Part shown: piece by piece, positions 1 to 9,790 of the stretch | Layout: the number at the start of each line of letters is the position of its first letter | How positions within the stretch are numbered: position 1 is the stretch's first letter | Assembly (NCBI GenBank): GCA_030704225.1 | Contig: CP131915.1 | Span: 1,798,001-1,862,000, forward strand | DNA from: Kosakonia sp. H02 | GTDB taxonomy: Bacteria > Pseudomonadota > Gammaproteobacteria > Enterobacterales > Enterobacteriaceae | Length of the DNA stretch: 64,000 bases | Reading direction: 5' to 3' | The notes under the pieces: model-generated | What the model was told of the DNA's origin: nothing | Seen by the model: only the letters and a program-made list of their open reading frames with translations | The model's database searches: none | Position numbers and translations under genes: made by a program

Positions 1-198
1 CAGTTCCTGGTCGAGATGCTGACCGATCTCAACAGCCGCAACCCGCAAGTGGCGTCGCGCCTGGTTGAGCCGCTGATTCGCCTGAAACGCTATGATGAAA
101 ACCGCCAGGCGCTGATGCGTGCGGCGCTGGAGCAACTGAAAGCGCTGCCGAATCTTTCCGGCGATCTGTACGAAAAAGTCAGCAAAGCGCTGGCGTAA
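1..198 (+). CDS. pepN: Aminopeptidase N, C-terminal end (partial)
   Basis: This is the last 65 residues of the zinc metallo-aminopeptidase PepN; the catalytic HExxH domain lies outside the window. The reading frame is open from the first base and ends in a helical tail (MRAALEQLKALPNLSGDLYE) nearly identical to the E. coli PepN C-terminus. PepN is a cytoplasmic M1-family peptidase that removes N-terminal residues from peptides in the last steps of protein turnover. The gene converges on ssuB, as in E. coli, and a strong GC-rich hairpin lies just after its stop. The identification rests on recognising the tail sequence and on synteny. Confidence 0.93.
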   Translation, partial: QFLVEMLTDLNSRNPQVASRLVEPLIRLKRYDENRQALMRAALEQLKALPNLSGDLYEKVSKALA

Positions 199-203
199 TA
201 CAC

Positions 204-238
204 GCATTGCCCGGTGGCGCTGCGCCACCGGGCAATGC
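204..238. terminator. Bidirectional hairpin between pepN and ssuB
   Basis: A near-perfect inverted repeat of about 15-17 bp per arm (GCATTGCCCGGTGG and its complement) sits between the convergent pepN and ssuB stop codons. There is no long T-tract on either side, so it may act as a shared terminator or a 3'-end RNA stabiliser. Confidence 0.7.
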
Positions 239-242
239 CAAA

Positions 243-1019
243 TCAAGCGTGGCGGGTTCGGGGAAGAACACTGTTTTCCAACTCGCCGCGCTGCATTACC
301 CGGTTCAGCACCTGCTCTTCCAGCTCGGCCAGCCTTACCGATCCCAGTCGACGCGGGCGAGGCAAGTCGATAGTCAAATCGAGACCGATTTTCCCCTCTT
401 CAATCAGCAATACGCGATCCGCCATGGCGACCGCTTCGCTGACATCATGCGTGACTAACACCACCGTAAATCCCTGCGTTTGCCACAGCTCGGTGATCAG
501 CGCCTGCATCTCCAGCCGGGTGAGCGCATCCAGCGCTCCTAAGGGTTCGTCGAGCAGCAGCAAGCCCGGTTGATGCACCAGCGCCCGCGCCAGCGCGACA
601 CGCTGCTTTTGCCCGCCAGAAAGCGCCGCAGGCCACTCTTCCGCGCGCTGTTCCAGCCCAACCGAACGCAACGCCTCCCTGGCGGCATCGCGCCAGCGTC
701 CTTTCAGACCGAGGCCAACATTATCGATAACCGATTTCCACGGCAGCAGCCGCGCATCCTGAAACATCATGCGCGTATCGTGCTGAATCGCTGCCAGCGG
801 CGTCGTTCCCGCCAGCAATTCACCCCCATTAGGCGATTCCAGACCGGCTAACAGCCGCAACAGCGTGCTTTTCCCGCCGCCACTACGACCCACCACCGCG
901 ACAAACTGTCCGGCGGCAATATGCAAATCCAGTGTATTCAGCACCCGGTTATCGCCGTAGCGTTTGGTCACGCCGTTTAACAGAAGCGGGATCCCTTGAT
1001 TCAGTCGGGCAGTATTCAT
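243..1019 (-). CDS. ssuB: Aliphatic sulfonate ABC transporter, ATP-binding protein
   Basis: SsuB is the cytoplasmic ATPase of the SsuABC importer for alkanesulfonates, used as sulfur sources when sulfate is scarce. The 258-residue product has a Walker A motif (GRSGGGKST), a signature motif (LSGGQKQR), Walker B (LLLLDEP) followed by LGALD, and the switch histidine in VTHD. Length matches E. coli SsuB (255 aa). The chosen ATG (MNTARLNQG) matches the E. coli start; an in-frame upstream start would run into ssuC. Start and ssuC stop overlap by 4 bp (ATGA), implying translational coupling. It is the last gene of ssuEADCB. Confidence 0.97.
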   Translation of the reverse strand: MNTARLNQGIPLLLNGVTKRYGDNRVLNTLDLHIAAGQFVAVVGRSGGGKSTLLRLLAGLESPNGGELLAGTTPLAAIQHDTRMMFQDARLLPWKSVIDNVGLGLKGRWRDAAREALRSVGLEQRAEEWPAALSGGQKQRVALARALVHQPGLLLLDEPLGALDALTRLEMQALITELWQTQGFTVVLVTHDVSEAVAMADRVLLIEEGKIGLDLTIDLPRPRRLGSVRLAELEEQVLNRVMQRGELENSVLPRTRHA

Positions 1020-1804
1020 GCGGTTGCCTCCTTCACATGGTATGCGGGATGCCAGCGTAGCCACAGGCGCTCAAGCAACTGCGCGCTGACATCAGCCAGT
1101 TTGCCGAGCAGGGCATAAAGAACAATCGCCACCACCACCACATCGGTTTGCAGGAATTCGCGGGCGTTCATCGCCAGATAACCGATCCCCGCATTGGCAG
1201 AAATGGTCTCGGCGACAATCAATGTCAGCCACATCAGGCCGAGGGCAAAACGCACGCCGACCATAATGGAAGGCAATGCGCCGGGCAGAACCACGTGAGT
1301 GAAAAGCGCGAAGCCGGAAAGACCATAGCTGCGCGCCATCTCCAGCAGCCCTCTGTCGATATTGCGGATCCCATGCCAGGTATTGATATAGATAGGAAAA
1401 AGTGTCCCGAGGGCGACGAGGAAAATCTTCGCCGTTTCGTCGATGCCAAACCACAGGATAACCAGCGGGATCAACGCCAGGTGCGGCACGTTACGCAGCA
1501 TCTGAATCGAGGTATCCAGCAGTCGCTCGCCCCAGCGCGACAGGCCGCTCACCAGCCCAAGCACCAGGCCGATGCTGCCGCCAATCGAGAAACCAATCGC
1601 TGCGCGCCAGGCGCTGATCGCCAGATGCTGCCACAGCTCACCGCTGGCGCTCAGCGTCCAGAAGGCTTCCACAACCCCTTCCGGGGAGGGCAGGATCCGC
1701 GTGGATAGCCAGCCCACGGAAGAGGCGATTTGCCAGATGATCACAATGAGCGCCGGCAACAGCCACGGAGCCAGGCGCAATAACCATTTATTCTGCGTCG
1801 CCAT
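1016..1804 (-). CDS. ssuC: Aliphatic sulfonate ABC transporter, permease
   Basis: Inner-membrane permease of the SsuABC alkanesulfonate importer, 262 residues, BPD_transp_1 family. Several hydrophobic segments are visible: one near residues 10-30, a glycine-rich pair near 68-90, and others toward the C-terminus. The cytoplasmic EAA loop that docks SsuB lies around the residues reading MARSYGLSG. The start at MATQNKW matches E. coli SsuC (263 aa); a longer open frame upstream overlaps ssuD and is not credible. It lies between ssuD and ssuB with almost no spacing, so it is co-transcribed. Confidence 0.97.
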   Translation of the reverse strand: MATQNKWLLRLAPWLLPALIVIIWQIASSVGWLSTRILPSPEGVVEAFWTLSASGELWQHLAISAWRAAIGFSIGGSIGLVLGLVSGLSRWGERLLDTSIQMLRNVPHLALIPLVILWFGIDETAKIFLVALGTLFPIYINTWHGIRNIDRGLLEMARSYGLSGFALFTHVVLPGALPSIMVGVRFALGLMWLTLIVAETISANAGIGYLAMNAREFLQTDVVVVAIVLYALLGKLADVSAQLLERLWLRWHPAYHVKEATA

Positions 1805-1811
1805 AGATGCC

Positions 1812-2957
1812 TCAGCTTTGCGCCACTTTGCGGGGAATAAACTCGTTTGCCACCGTTTCGCCCTGTAGCTGCAACGGTTGCGGCTGCGGGATCTCCGGAA
1901 TAGCGACATCCAGATGTGGGAACAGCAGTTCGCCCACGCGATACGCTTCTTCCAGATGCGGATAGCCAGAAAGGATAAAGCTGTCGATACCGAGCGCCGC
2001 GTATTCGTTAATCCGCGCGGCGACCGTGGGACCATCGCCTACCAGCGCCGTACCTGCGCCGCCGCGCACCAGCCCGACACCGGCCCACAGATTGGGGCTT
2101 ATCTCCAGTTTGTCGCGTCTGCCGTTATGCAGTGCTGCCATGCGCTGCTGACCGATGGAGTCCTGGCGGGCAAACGCGGCTTGCGCCTTTTCAATGGTGG
2201 CATCGTCCAGATGGGCGATCAGGCGATCGGCTGCCTGCCACGCTTCGGCGTTAGTCTCACGAACAATTACATGCAGGCGAATACCAAAGCGCACTTTGCG
2301 CCCATACACGGCAGCCTTTTCACGCACCTGCGCAATTTTCTCTTTTACCTGTTCTGGCGGTTCTCCCCAGGTCAGATAGAGATCCACCTGCTCAGCCGCC
2401 AGATCCTGCGCCACATCCGACGACCCACCGAAATAGAGCGGCGGGCGCGGCTGTTGCACTGGCGGGAAAAAGAGTTTCGCGCCGCGAACATGAATATGTT
2501 TGCCTGCGAAATCGACGGTCTCGCCCTCCAGCAAGCGACGCCAGACATGGGTGAACTCCGACGAAACCTCATAGCGCTCGGTATGGTCAAGAAACACGCC
2601 GTCGCCTGCCAGTTCCTGCGGATCGCTGCCGGTCACCAGGTTAAACAGCGCGCGTCCGTTAGAGAGCCTGTCGAGGGTTGCCGCCTGGCGTGCCGCCACG
2701 GTGGGTGAGACCACGCTCGGGCGCAGGGCAACCAGAAATTTCAGCCGCTGCGTCACCGGGATCAATGACGCTGCAACCAGCCAGGCATCTTCGCAGGAGC
2801 GCCCGGTGGGGATCAGCACACCGCTAAACCCCTGTCTGTCTGCGGCCTGGGCTATCTGCTGTAAATAAGCGTGATCCACCGGACGCGAGCCGTGATCGGT
2901 ACCCAGATAGTGACCGTCACCGTGGGTAGGTAAAAACCAGAACAGATTCAGACTCAT
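1812..2957 (-). CDS. ssuD: FMNH2-dependent alkanesulfonate monooxygenase
   Basis: SsuD oxidises C2-C10 alkanesulfonates with FMNH2 and O2, releasing sulfite and an aldehyde; the sulfite enters cysteine synthesis. The 381-residue length equals that of E. coli SsuD, and the fold is the bacterial luciferase-like TIM barrel. The conserved active-site cysteine is visible in GRSCEDAW, and the Arg/His pair in FGIRLHVIV. Reduced flavin comes from SsuE, encoded at the start of the same operon. The start codon overlaps the ssuA stop by 4 bp, consistent with translational coupling. Confidence 0.98.
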   Translation of the reverse strand: MSLNLFWFLPTHGDGHYLGTDHGSRPVDHAYLQQIAQAADRQGFSGVLIPTGRSCEDAWLVAASLIPVTQRLKFLVALRPSVVSPTVAARQAATLDRLSNGRALFNLVTGSDPQELAGDGVFLDHTERYEVSSEFTHVWRRLLEGETVDFAGKHIHVRGAKLFFPPVQQPRPPLYFGGSSDVAQDLAAEQVDLYLTWGEPPEQVKEKIAQVREKAAVYGRKVRFGIRLHVIVRETNAEAWQAADRLIAHLDDATIEKAQAAFARQDSIGQQRMAALHNGRRDKLEISPNLWAGVGLVRGGAGTALVGDGPTVAARINEYAALGIDSFILSGYPHLEEAYRVGELLFPHLDVAIPEIPQPQPLQLQGETVANEFIPRKVAQS

Positions 2958-3925
2958 GATTTCGCTCCTTCTTTGGTCGGTTGCCAGATGCGGCTGCGGA
3001 TATCAACTTTTTTCGGTACCAGCCGGTTGTCGTAAAAGAGATCGGCCGTTTGCTGTTGCAAGGTGGCGGTAGCTTCATTCACCGGGGTGATTCTGGAAGG
3101 CGGGCGATGATCGAAATAGGTGGCAATAACCGGCTGCGGTAGCCCCATGGTTTTGGCAAACAGCGCCACACTCTCATCACGCTGGCTCAGGGTTAATGCG
3201 TCCGCTTCGCTAAAGGTGTCCAGCACGCCCTGAATAAACGCACCATTCTTTTCCGCATATGGGCGCGCCGCTAAGTAAAAAGATCCGGTCTGTTTCAGCG
3301 TGGTGCCATCTTTCAGCACACGCACACCGCCTTGCAGCAGGGCCGCGGAGTAGTAAGGATCCCAGATGGCCCACGCGTCGACGTTATTTTGCTGAAAAGC
3401 AGCGCGGGCATCCGCCGGGCTAAGGAACACGGGTTGAATATCGCTGAATTTCAGCCCGGCTTGTTGCAACGCTCGCAGTAAGAGGTTGTGCGAGCTGGAA
3501 CCTTTCTGGAACGCAACTTTATGTCCTTTCAGGTCGGCGACGGTTTTAATCGGGCTATTTTCGGCCACGAGGATCACTTCAGCTTTCGGTTTGGGCGGCT
3601 CAACGCCGACATAGACCAAATCCGCGCCCGCCGCCTGGGCAAAGATCGGCGGAATATCGCCGGTACTGCCAAGATCGATGCTGCCAACATTCAGCGCTTC
3701 CAGCATTTGCGGCCCGGCCGGGAACTCAATCCAGGAGAATTTGGTGTTCGGGTAACGTTTTTCCAGCAGCTGGTAACTTTTTGCCAGCACCATACTGACG
3801 CTGCCTTTTTGGTAGCCGATACGTAGCGCATCCGGCGCGGATTCGGCGGCATGCGCCAGCACTGAAAACGTTAACAAACCGCTCAGCACGAGCCAGGGCG
3901 CAGACTGTTTGAGGTGTTTAAACAT
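2954..3925 (-). CDS. ssuA: Periplasmic aliphatic sulfonate-binding protein
   Basis: SsuA binds alkanesulfonates in the periplasm and delivers them to SsuBC. The 323-residue precursor begins with a basic N-terminus, a hydrophobic stretch ([13 protein letters not shown]) and an AHA-AES signal-peptidase site near residue 27. The mature part matches E. coli SsuA closely (for example [19 protein letters not shown]). The ATG was chosen over a TTG two codons upstream because an AAGGAG ribosome site lies 6 bases before the ATG and directly abuts the TTG. The N-terminus overlaps the end of ssuE by 8 bp. Confidence 0.97.
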   Translation of the reverse strand: MFKHLKQSAPWLVLSGLLTFSVLAHAAESAPDALRIGYQKGSVSMVLAKSYQLLEKRYPNTKFSWIEFPAGPQMLEALNVGSIDLGSTGDIPPIFAQAAGADLVYVGVEPPKPKAEVILVAENSPIKTVADLKGHKVAFQKGSSSHNLLLRALQQAGLKFSDIQPVFLSPADARAAFQQNNVDAWAIWDPYYSAALLQGGVRVLKDGTTLKQTGSFYLAARPYAEKNGAFIQGVLDTFSEADALTLSQRDESVALFAKTMGLPQPVIATYFDHRPPSRITPVNEATATLQQQTADLFYDNRLVPKKVDIRSRIWQPTKEGAKS

Positions 3926-4493
3926 GGGCAACTCCTTGCGGTGTGTGGAAATCCGGGGCCTGAATATCCCGGCGATGCAGCGCCTGCCAGAACGTTTCCA
4001 GCGCGTTATCCAGACGGGTTTGCAGGTTCGGTGTCAGGCTCGGTTTGTGCTGATAATCCAGCACCTGGCTGTCATCAGCGAAAACGCCGTGGAGGATCTC
4101 CTGGGCTTTGAGGGCGCTTAATACGGGCTTCAGCGCATAATCTACCGCCAGCATATGCGCCACAGTGCCGCCGGTTGCCAGCGGCAGCACGACTTTGCCT
4201 TCCAGCGCCCGTTCGGGCAGCAGGTCCAACAGGGTTTTTAGCGCGCCGGAATACGCGGCTTTATAGACAGGCGTGGCAACAATCAGCCCGTCGGCGTCTC
4301 TCAACTGCTCAATAAAGGTTTGCAGTGCCGGGCTATCAAAGCGCGCGTAGATCAGATCTTCCGGCGCGAAGTTTTGTAGATGCCAGTGACACACTTCAAC
4401 ATCCTGCGCATTCAGGCGCTCGCGGGCATATTCCAGTAACGCACTGGAACGGGAAGGAAAGCGGGGGCTTCCGGCCAGGGTGACAACGCGCAT
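3918..4493 (-). CDS. ssuE: NADPH-dependent FMN reductase
   Basis: SsuE uses NADPH to reduce FMN and hands the reduced flavin to SsuD. The 191-residue protein shows the flavodoxin-like reductase pattern: [10 protein letters not shown] at the N-terminus for FMN phosphate binding and a [13 protein letters not shown] segment in the core. It is the first gene of ssuEADCB. A good ribosome site (TAAGGAGCG) lies 5-6 bases before the ATG. In E. coli the operon is activated by the LysR-type regulator Cbl (with CysB involvement) during sulfate starvation; the AT-rich upstream region is compatible with that, but I cannot define a site. Confidence 0.97.
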   Translation of the reverse strand: MRVVTLAGSPRFPSRSSALLEYARERLNAQDVEVCHWHLQNFAPEDLIYARFDSPALQTFIEQLRDADGLIVATPVYKAAYSGALKTLLDLLPERALEGKVVLPLATGGTVAHMLAVDYALKPVLSALKAQEILHGVFADDSQVLDYQHKPSLTPNLQTRLDNALETFWQALHRRDIQAPDFHTPQGVAHV

Positions 4494-4741
4494 AATCGCT
4501 CCTTATAACCAATTGTTTGCTTTTAGATAACATCCATAACAATTAATGGCAGTGTGACAGAGGCGATTTATTCCACTAAATGATTTATTCGTGCAAAAGT
4601 TGCCGAAATTTGCATAAAGGAAAAGCGGGAGGGGAAACGATTGCGTCGATTTTACTTTTTTTGCCGCAGGTCAATTCCCTTTCGCGGCGCTTTCACTGAT
4701 AATACGCCCCCGGTTTGCACACCGGGAATCCAGGAGAGTTC
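4494..4741. promoter_or_regulatory. Divergent control region ssuE / pyrD
   Basis: This 248-bp gap serves two divergent units. The ssuE side is AT-rich, as expected for Cbl/CysB binding. On the pyrD side, GGGGAAACGATTGCGT (4631-4646) resembles a PurR operator (AAACG and TTGCGT half sites). A pyrD -10 GATAAT lies at 4698-4703, and the leader from about 4705 holds the hairpin CCCCCGGTTTGCACACCGGG. In E. coli this leader mediates pyrimidine control by start-site switching: longer transcripts starting on C residues fold and hide the ribosome site. Sequence conservation here suggests the same mechanism. Confidence 0.75.
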
Positions 4742-5752
4742 ATGTACTATCCCTTCGTTCGTAAAGCCCTTTTCCAGTTCGATCCAGAACGCGCTCATGA
4801 ATTGACGTTTCAACAATTGCGTCGTATTACCGGCACACCGCTCGAAGCGCTGGTCCGTCAACGCGTGCCGGAAAAACCCGTCAAATGCATGGGCCTGACC
4901 TTTAAAAACCCGCTTGGCCTGGCAGCCGGTCTGGATAAAAACGGCGAATGCATTGATGCACTGGGGGCGATGGGGTTTGGCTCCATTGAGATCGGCACCG
5001 TTACGCCACGTCCGCAACCGGGTAATGACAAGCCACGGATCTTCCGGCTGGTGGATGCCGAAGGTTTGATCAACCGCATGGGCTTTAACAATCTCGGTGT
5101 CGATAACCTGGTCGAGAACGTAAAGAAATCCCATTTTGACGGTGTGCTGGGTATTAATATCGGCAAAAATAAAGACACTCCGGTGGAGCAGGGGAAAGAT
5201 GACTACCTGATTTGCATGGAAAAAACCTATGCCTATGCGGGTTATATTGCCATCAATATTTCTTCACCAAATACGCCGGGGCTGCGCACGCTGCAATATG
5301 GCGAGGCGTTAGATGATCTGCTAACGGCAATTAAAAATAAGCAAAACGATCTTCAGAATCTTCACCATAAATATGTTCCGCTGGCGGTAAAGATCGCGCC
5401 GGATCTTTCTGAGGAAGAACTGATCCAGGTTGCCGATAGTTTAGTTCGCCACAATATTGATGGCGTTATTGCCACCAATACCACGCTGGACAGATCGTTG
5501 GTGCAGGGAATGAAACATTGCGATGAAACCGGTGGCTTAAGTGGTCGTCCGCTGCAATTAAAAAGCACTGAAATAATCCGACGACTGTCGCAGGAATTAA
5601 ATGGCCGTTTACCGATTATTGGCGTCGGTGGTATCGACTCGGTGATGGCGGCGCGCGAGAAGATTGCGGCTGGCGCAACGCTGGTGCAAATTTATTCTGG
5701 TTTTATTTTTAAAGGCCCGCCGCTGATTAAAGAAATCGTTACTCACATCTAA
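4742..5752 (+). CDS. pyrD: Dihydroorotate dehydrogenase (quinone), class 2
   Basis: PyrD oxidises dihydroorotate to orotate in pyrimidine synthesis, passing electrons to quinone at the inner membrane. The 336-residue product matches E. coli PyrD in length. It has the N-terminal amphipathic helices ([12 protein letters not shown]), the FMN-binding barrel, the active-site serine in [10 protein letters not shown], and a C-terminal phosphate-binding GVGGIDS motif. The ATG follows an AGGAGAG ribosome site; an in-frame upstream TTG falls in the regulatory hairpin and is rejected. It is monocistronic, followed by a terminator. Confidence 0.98.
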   Translation: MYYPFVRKALFQFDPERAHELTFQQLRRITGTPLEALVRQRVPEKPVKCMGLTFKNPLGLAAGLDKNGECIDALGAMGFGSIEIGTVTPRPQPGNDKPRIFRLVDAEGLINRMGFNNLGVDNLVENVKKSHFDGVLGINIGKNKDTPVEQGKDDYLICMEKTYAYAGYIAINISSPNTPGLRTLQYGEALDDLLTAIKNKQNDLQNLHHKYVPLAVKIAPDLSEEELIQVADSLVRHNIDGVIATNTTLDRSLVQGMKHCDETGGLSGRPLQLKSTEIIRRLSQELNGRLPIIGVGGIDSVMAAREKIAAGATLVQIYSGFIFKGPPLIKEIVTHI

Positions 5753-5770
5753 TCTTTTTCTTACTCCTGA

Positions 5771-5806
5771 ACAACCAGGGCTTTATTTCCAGCCCTGGTT
5801 GTTTTA
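5771..5806 (+). terminator. Intrinsic terminator after pyrD
   Basis: A 12-bp perfect stem (ACAACCAGGGCT / AGCCCTGGTTGT) with an 8-base loop is followed by TTTTA, 18 bases after the pyrD stop. Confidence 0.88.
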
Positions 5807-5920
5807 TATTCCGTCACTGTTGCTAATTTAAACATTTTAGTCTTTTCTTATAAGGTTAATAAACGAAGCGGCAAACAGGATGAAAAAGCAACAGGATGTT
5901 TAAGGGGAGGGGAGAAAGAA

Positions 5921-6463
5921 ATGCGAATTAAACCTGACGATAATTGGCGCTGGTATTTTGACGATGAGCATGATCGTATGATGCTCGATTTAGCCAATGG
6001 CATTTTATTTCGCTCCCGATTCGCCCGTAAAATGCTGACACCCGATGCGTTCGCGCCATCGGGTTTTTGTGTTGACGATGCCGCACTTTATTACTCCTTC
6101 GATGAAAAATGCCGCGATTTAGAATTAACCAATGAGCAGCGCGCGGAACTGGTGCTTAATGCGCTGGTTGCCATCCGTTTCCTCAAACCGCAAATGCCGA
6201 AAAGCTGGCATTTTATGACGCACGACATGTTATGGTCGCCGGGGATGGGTGAAGGCGCCTGCGTCTGGCTGAGCGATACGCATGAGTGTGTAAACCTGCT
6301 GGTGGTTGAACCGGGTGAAAATGCTGCATTGTGCTTGCTGGCACAACCCGGCGTGGTCATTGCCGGGCGCACAATGCAGTTGGGTGATGCGATTAAAGTC
6401 ATGAACGATCGTCTGAAGCCGCAGCTTCACGCTGCCAGCCTCAGTTACGAGCAGGCAGTTTAA
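5921..6463 (+). CDS. zapC: Cell division protein ZapC
   Basis: ZapC (formerly YcbW) is a cytoplasmic FtsZ-ring-associated protein that promotes lateral bundling of FtsZ filaments. The 180-residue product matches the E. coli protein in length and has the conserved N-terminus [14 protein letters not shown]. The ATG is preceded by AGGGGAGGGGAG. It is a single-gene unit between pyrD and the convergent ycbX, whose stop codon overlaps the end of zapC by 4 bp. Confidence 0.95.
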   Translation: MRIKPDDNWRWYFDDEHDRMMLDLANGILFRSRFARKMLTPDAFAPSGFCVDDAALYYSFDEKCRDLELTNEQRAELVLNALVAIRFLKPQMPKSWHFMTHDMLWSPGMGEGACVWLSDTHECVNLLVVEPGENAALCLLAQPGVVIAGRTMQLGDAIKVMNDRLKPQLHAASLSYEQAV

Positions 6464-7569
6464 AACGCCAGCCGCAACGCGGTTTTTGGCACGCAGCTAC
6501 AACTGAGGATCGTTCCATCCTGCGCTATCGCTGATTTCTTCAGCGCACTGACTTCCCCTTCCACTAAACGGATCCGACAGCAGCCGCAAATTCCCGCCCG
6601 GCAGGAATACGGCACGCGAATTCCCTGGTTCTCCAGCTGTTCCAGCAACACCTGTTGGTTATTGCCGCGAAAGGTCTGCCCCTGCCAGTTAATTTCCACT
6701 GTGCCTGTCGGCTGAACATCCGGCTCGAAAGGCTCTTCTACTTCTCCCCCGCCGTAAGTTTTCGCCGGGCCTGTTGCCAGAATGGCAACCTCATCCCCGA
6801 CGCGGATCACGCCGCTATTACGAGCGATCAGGTTCTGGCCGAAATCGACATCGCCATTATCCTGCGCGGTGCGAAAACGTTGCAGCGTAGCGAGTGGTTC
6901 GCCCGCGGGATGTTTTTGCCCCCGCTCGGGGCTAACGGTGGTGAACACGCAGCGGCTACACGGTTTGACGACATCAAACACCACATCGCCAATACGCACT
7001 ACTTTCCAGCTATCTTCTTCCCACGCCTGTGCGCCCGTGACCACCAGATTGGGGCGAAACTGTTCCATTTTGACGCTGGCCGGGCAGCGATTTTGCAAAT
7101 CGCGCAGCGAAGCTTCGTTGGTCAATAAATAAGGGAAGCCATCAGCGAACGAGAGTGGCACATCCTCGTGACGTTTTACGCGGCGGGTTAATTGCGGGCC
7201 AACCCAGCGTAATTGCACTTCGCGGCCAAAAAAACCGCTCAGCCAGGCGTTAATCCCGCCGGGCGCAATCAGCGCGGTAAAATGGTTTCCCCATACTTCT
7301 GTTGGTGCACTTTGTGGCGCAAAATCGGCAAAGCGAATCACCGCGCTGCTGCCATCCGGGGCCGTCAGATGCAGACCATCCGTTAACGGCGAGGGCAGAA
7401 AACGTACCATCTGCGGAAACTGGCGTGCGGTAATAAAGGTGCCATCGGGCTGAGTGATCATAAAAACGCGGTCAAATGCGAGGCCGCTGATATCGGCGAG
7501 CGCATGCGTCAGGCCAATTCCGCGCATGGATTTCACCGGATGGATATAAAGACGTGAAAGCGTAGGCAC
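6460..7569 (-). CDS. ycbX: MOSC and 2Fe-2S domain protein YcbX
   Basis: YcbX has an N-terminal MOSC_N beta-barrel domain ([11 protein letters not shown]), a central MOSC domain with the presumed molybdenum-ligand cysteine in [11 protein letters not shown], and a C-terminal plant-type 2Fe-2S ferredoxin domain with cysteine pattern CRAGICGCC plus a later cysteine (about residues 318-355). Its 369-residue length equals E. coli YcbX. In E. coli it detoxifies N-hydroxylated base analogues such as 6-N-hydroxylaminopurine, and the ferredoxin domain probably supplies electrons. It is divergent from rlmL. Confidence 0.96.
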   Translation of the reverse strand: MPTLSRLYIHPVKSMRGIGLTHALADISGLAFDRVFMITQPDGTFITARQFPQMVRFLPSPLTDGLHLTAPDGSSAVIRFADFAPQSAPTEVWGNHFTALIAPGGINAWLSGFFGREVQLRWVGPQLTRRVKRHEDVPLSFADGFPYLLTNEASLRDLQNRCPASVKMEQFRPNLVVTGAQAWEEDSWKVVRIGDVVFDVVKPCSRCVFTTVSPERGQKHPAGEPLATLQRFRTAQDNGDVDFGQNLIARNSGVIRVGDEVAILATGPAKTYGGGEVEEPFEPDVQPTGTVEINWQGQTFRGNNQQVLLEQLENQGIRVPYSCRAGICGCCRIRLVEGEVSALKKSAIAQDGTILSCSCVPKTALRLAF

Positions 7570-7608
7570 GTCTTCCTCCCTGTTAGACGAAAATTAGCCC
7601 TCAACTTT

Positions 7609-7636
7609 ATGACATGCACGCCAGATTAGCTATAAT
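7609..7636 (+). promoter_or_regulatory. Sigma-70 promoter for rlmL-uup-pqiABC
   Basis: A consensus -10 TATAAT at 7631-7636 is preceded by an ATGACA -35-like hexamer at 7609-7614 with a 16-bp spacer. It lies 33 bp upstream of the rlmL start in the ycbX/rlmL divergent gap. Confidence 0.75.
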
Positions 7637-7669
7637 GCGCAACAATTTTCGTTGAGTGTAAGTGACATT

Positions 7670-9778
7670 ATGATTTCTCTGTTTGCCAGTACGGCCCGTG
7701 GGCTGGAAGAGCTGTTAAAAACTGAACTGGAAAAACTCGGTGCCGTTGAATGCCGCGTTGTTCAGGGTGGTGTCCATTTTGAAGGCGACACGCGGCTCCT
7801 GTACCAAAGCCTGATGTGGAGTCGCCTGGCGTCGCGCATTATGTTGCCATTGGGAGAATGCAAGGTTTATAGCGATCTTGATCTTTATCTCGGTGTGCAG
7901 GCGATCAACTGGACAGAGATTTTCAATCCGGGCGCGACCTTTGCCGTCCACTTCAGCGGCTTGAATGACGAGATCCGCAACAGCCAGTACGGCGCATTGA
8001 AGGTCAAAGACGCCATTGTCGATAGCTTTACGCGTAAAAACCTGCCGCGACCGAATGTCGAACGCGACATGCCGGATCTGCGCATTAATGTCTGGCTGAA
8101 TCAGGACACGGCAAATATCTCCCTTGATCTCAGCGGCGAAGGCCTGCATTTGCGCGGCTATCGCGATCGCACCGGTATCGCACCCATCAAAGAAAACCTT
8201 GCAGCGGCCATTGTGATGCGCTCCGGCTGGCAGCCGGGTACGCCGCTGCTGGATCCGATGTGTGGTTCCGGCACGCTGCTGATTGAAGCAGCAATGGCGG
8301 CGACGGATCGCGCGCCGGGTCTGCACCGCGGCCATTGGGGTTTTGGCGGCTGGGCGCAACATGACGACGCGCTGTGGCAAGAGGTGAAAGCCGAGGCGCA
8401 AACGCGCGCGCGTCAGGGGCTGGCCGCTTATGTATCTCATTTCTACGGTTCCGACAACGACGCGTGCGTTGTCGAGATTGCCCGTAAAAATGCCCGTCGC
8501 GCTGGCATCGGCGAGCTGATCACCTTCGACGTGAAAGACGTCGCGCAGCTGACTAATCCGCTGCCGCAAGGCCCGCACGGGACGGTTATCAGTAACCCGC
8601 CCTACGGAGAGCGTCTGGAGAGCGAACCTGCACTGATTGCACTTCACAGCCTGCTTGGGCGTTTACTGAAATCGCAATTTGGTGGCTGGAGCCTGTCGCT
8701 GTTCAGCGCCTCGGTCGACCTGCTCAACTGTTTGCAATTGCGCGCCGAGCGTCAGTTCAAGGCCAAAAATGGCCCGCTGGATTGTGTGCAGAAAAATTAT
8801 CATCTGGCGGAAAACACTGGCGAAGCGAAAGCGCCGACCATGGCAGAAGATTACGCTAACCGTCTACGCAAGAACGTTAAAAAGCTGGAGAAATGGGCGC
8901 GTCAGGAAGGTATCGAATGCTACCGCCTGTATGATGCCGATTTGCCGGATTACAACGTTGCTGTCGATCGCTATGGCGATTGGGTGGTGGTGCAGGAGTA
9001 CGCCGCACCAAAAACTATCGATGCGCAAAAAGCACGTCAGCGCCTGTTTGATGTCATCGCCGCTACGATTAATGTATTGGGCATTGCGCCGAATAAGCTG
9101 GTGCTGAAAACCCGCGAGCGGCAGAAGGGCAACAATCAATACCAGAAGATGAACGAAAAGGGCGACTTTATGGAAGTGAGCGAGTATAACGCTCGTCTAT
9201 GGGTCAACCTGACGGATTATCTTGATACCGGTCTGTTCCTCGATCACCGCATTGCCCGCCGTATGTTGGGGCAAATGAGTAAAGGCAAGGATTTCCTCAA
9301 TCTCTTCGCCTACACCGGCAGCGCCAGTGTGCATGCAGGCCTGGGCGGGGCTCGCTCCACCACCACGGTGGATATGTCGCGCACCTATCTGGAATGGGCT
9401 GAACGCAACCTGCGTCTTAATGGCCTGAGTGGTCGCGCGCATCGCCTGATCCAGGCGGATTGCCTTGGCTGGCTGCGTGAAACTGACGAGCAGTTCGATC
9501 TGATCTTTATCGATCCGCCGACCTTCTCCAACTCCAAACGTATGGAAGACTCTTTTGATGTGCAGCGCGATCATATGCGTCTGATGGAAGATCTGAAGCG
9601 TCTGCTGCGTAAAGGCGGCACCATTATGTTTTCCAATAACAAACGCGGTTTCCGTATGGATCTCGACGGGCTGGCGAAACTGGGGCTTCAGGCACAAGAA
9701 ATTACCCAAAAAACGCAGTCGCAGGATTTTGCCCGTAACCGTCAAATCCATAACTGCTGGCTGATTACCGCAGCCTGA
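7670..9778 (+). CDS. rlmL: Bifunctional 23S rRNA m2G2445/m7G2069 methyltransferase
   Basis: RlmL (RlmKL, YcbY) methylates 23S rRNA at G2445 (N2) and G2069 (N7). The 702-residue protein has an N-terminal THUMP domain (about residues 45-155), a first methyltransferase domain with [14 protein letters not shown] and the catalytic NPPY motif, and a second domain with the SAM motif [12 protein letters not shown] and DPPTF. The start [11 protein letters not shown] matches the E. coli N-terminus ([11 protein letters not shown]); a start 18 bp upstream lacks support. It is followed at 12 bp by uup, as in E. coli. Confidence 0.97.
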   Translation: MISLFASTARGLEELLKTELEKLGAVECRVVQGGVHFEGDTRLLYQSLMWSRLASRIMLPLGECKVYSDLDLYLGVQAINWTEIFNPGATFAVHFSGLNDEIRNSQYGALKVKDAIVDSFTRKNLPRPNVERDMPDLRINVWLNQDTANISLDLSGEGLHLRGYRDRTGIAPIKENLAAAIVMRSGWQPGTPLLDPMCGSGTLLIEAAMAATDRAPGLHRGHWGFGGWAQHDDALWQEVKAEAQTRARQGLAAYVSHFYGSDNDACVVEIARKNARRAGIGELITFDVKDVAQLTNPLPQGPHGTVISNPPYGERLESEPALIALHSLLGRLLKSQFGGWSLSLFSASVDLLNCLQLRAERQFKAKNGPLDCVQKNYHLAENTGEAKAPTMAEDYANRLRKNVKKLEKWARQEGIECYRLYDADLPDYNVAVDRYGDWVVVQEYAAPKTIDAQKARQRLFDVIAATINVLGIAPNKLVLKTRERQKGNNQYQKMNEKGDFMEVSEYNARLWVNLTDYLDTGLFLDHRIARRMLGQMSKGKDFLNLFAYTGSASVHAGLGGARSTTTVDMSRTYLEWAERNLRLNGLSGRAHRLIQADCLGWLRETDEQFDLIFIDPPTFSNSKRMEDSFDVQRDHMRLMEDLKRLLRKGGTIMFSNNKRGFRMDLDGLAKLGLQAQEITQKTQSQDFARNRQIHNCWLITAA

Positions 9779-9790
9779 AAGGATAAATAG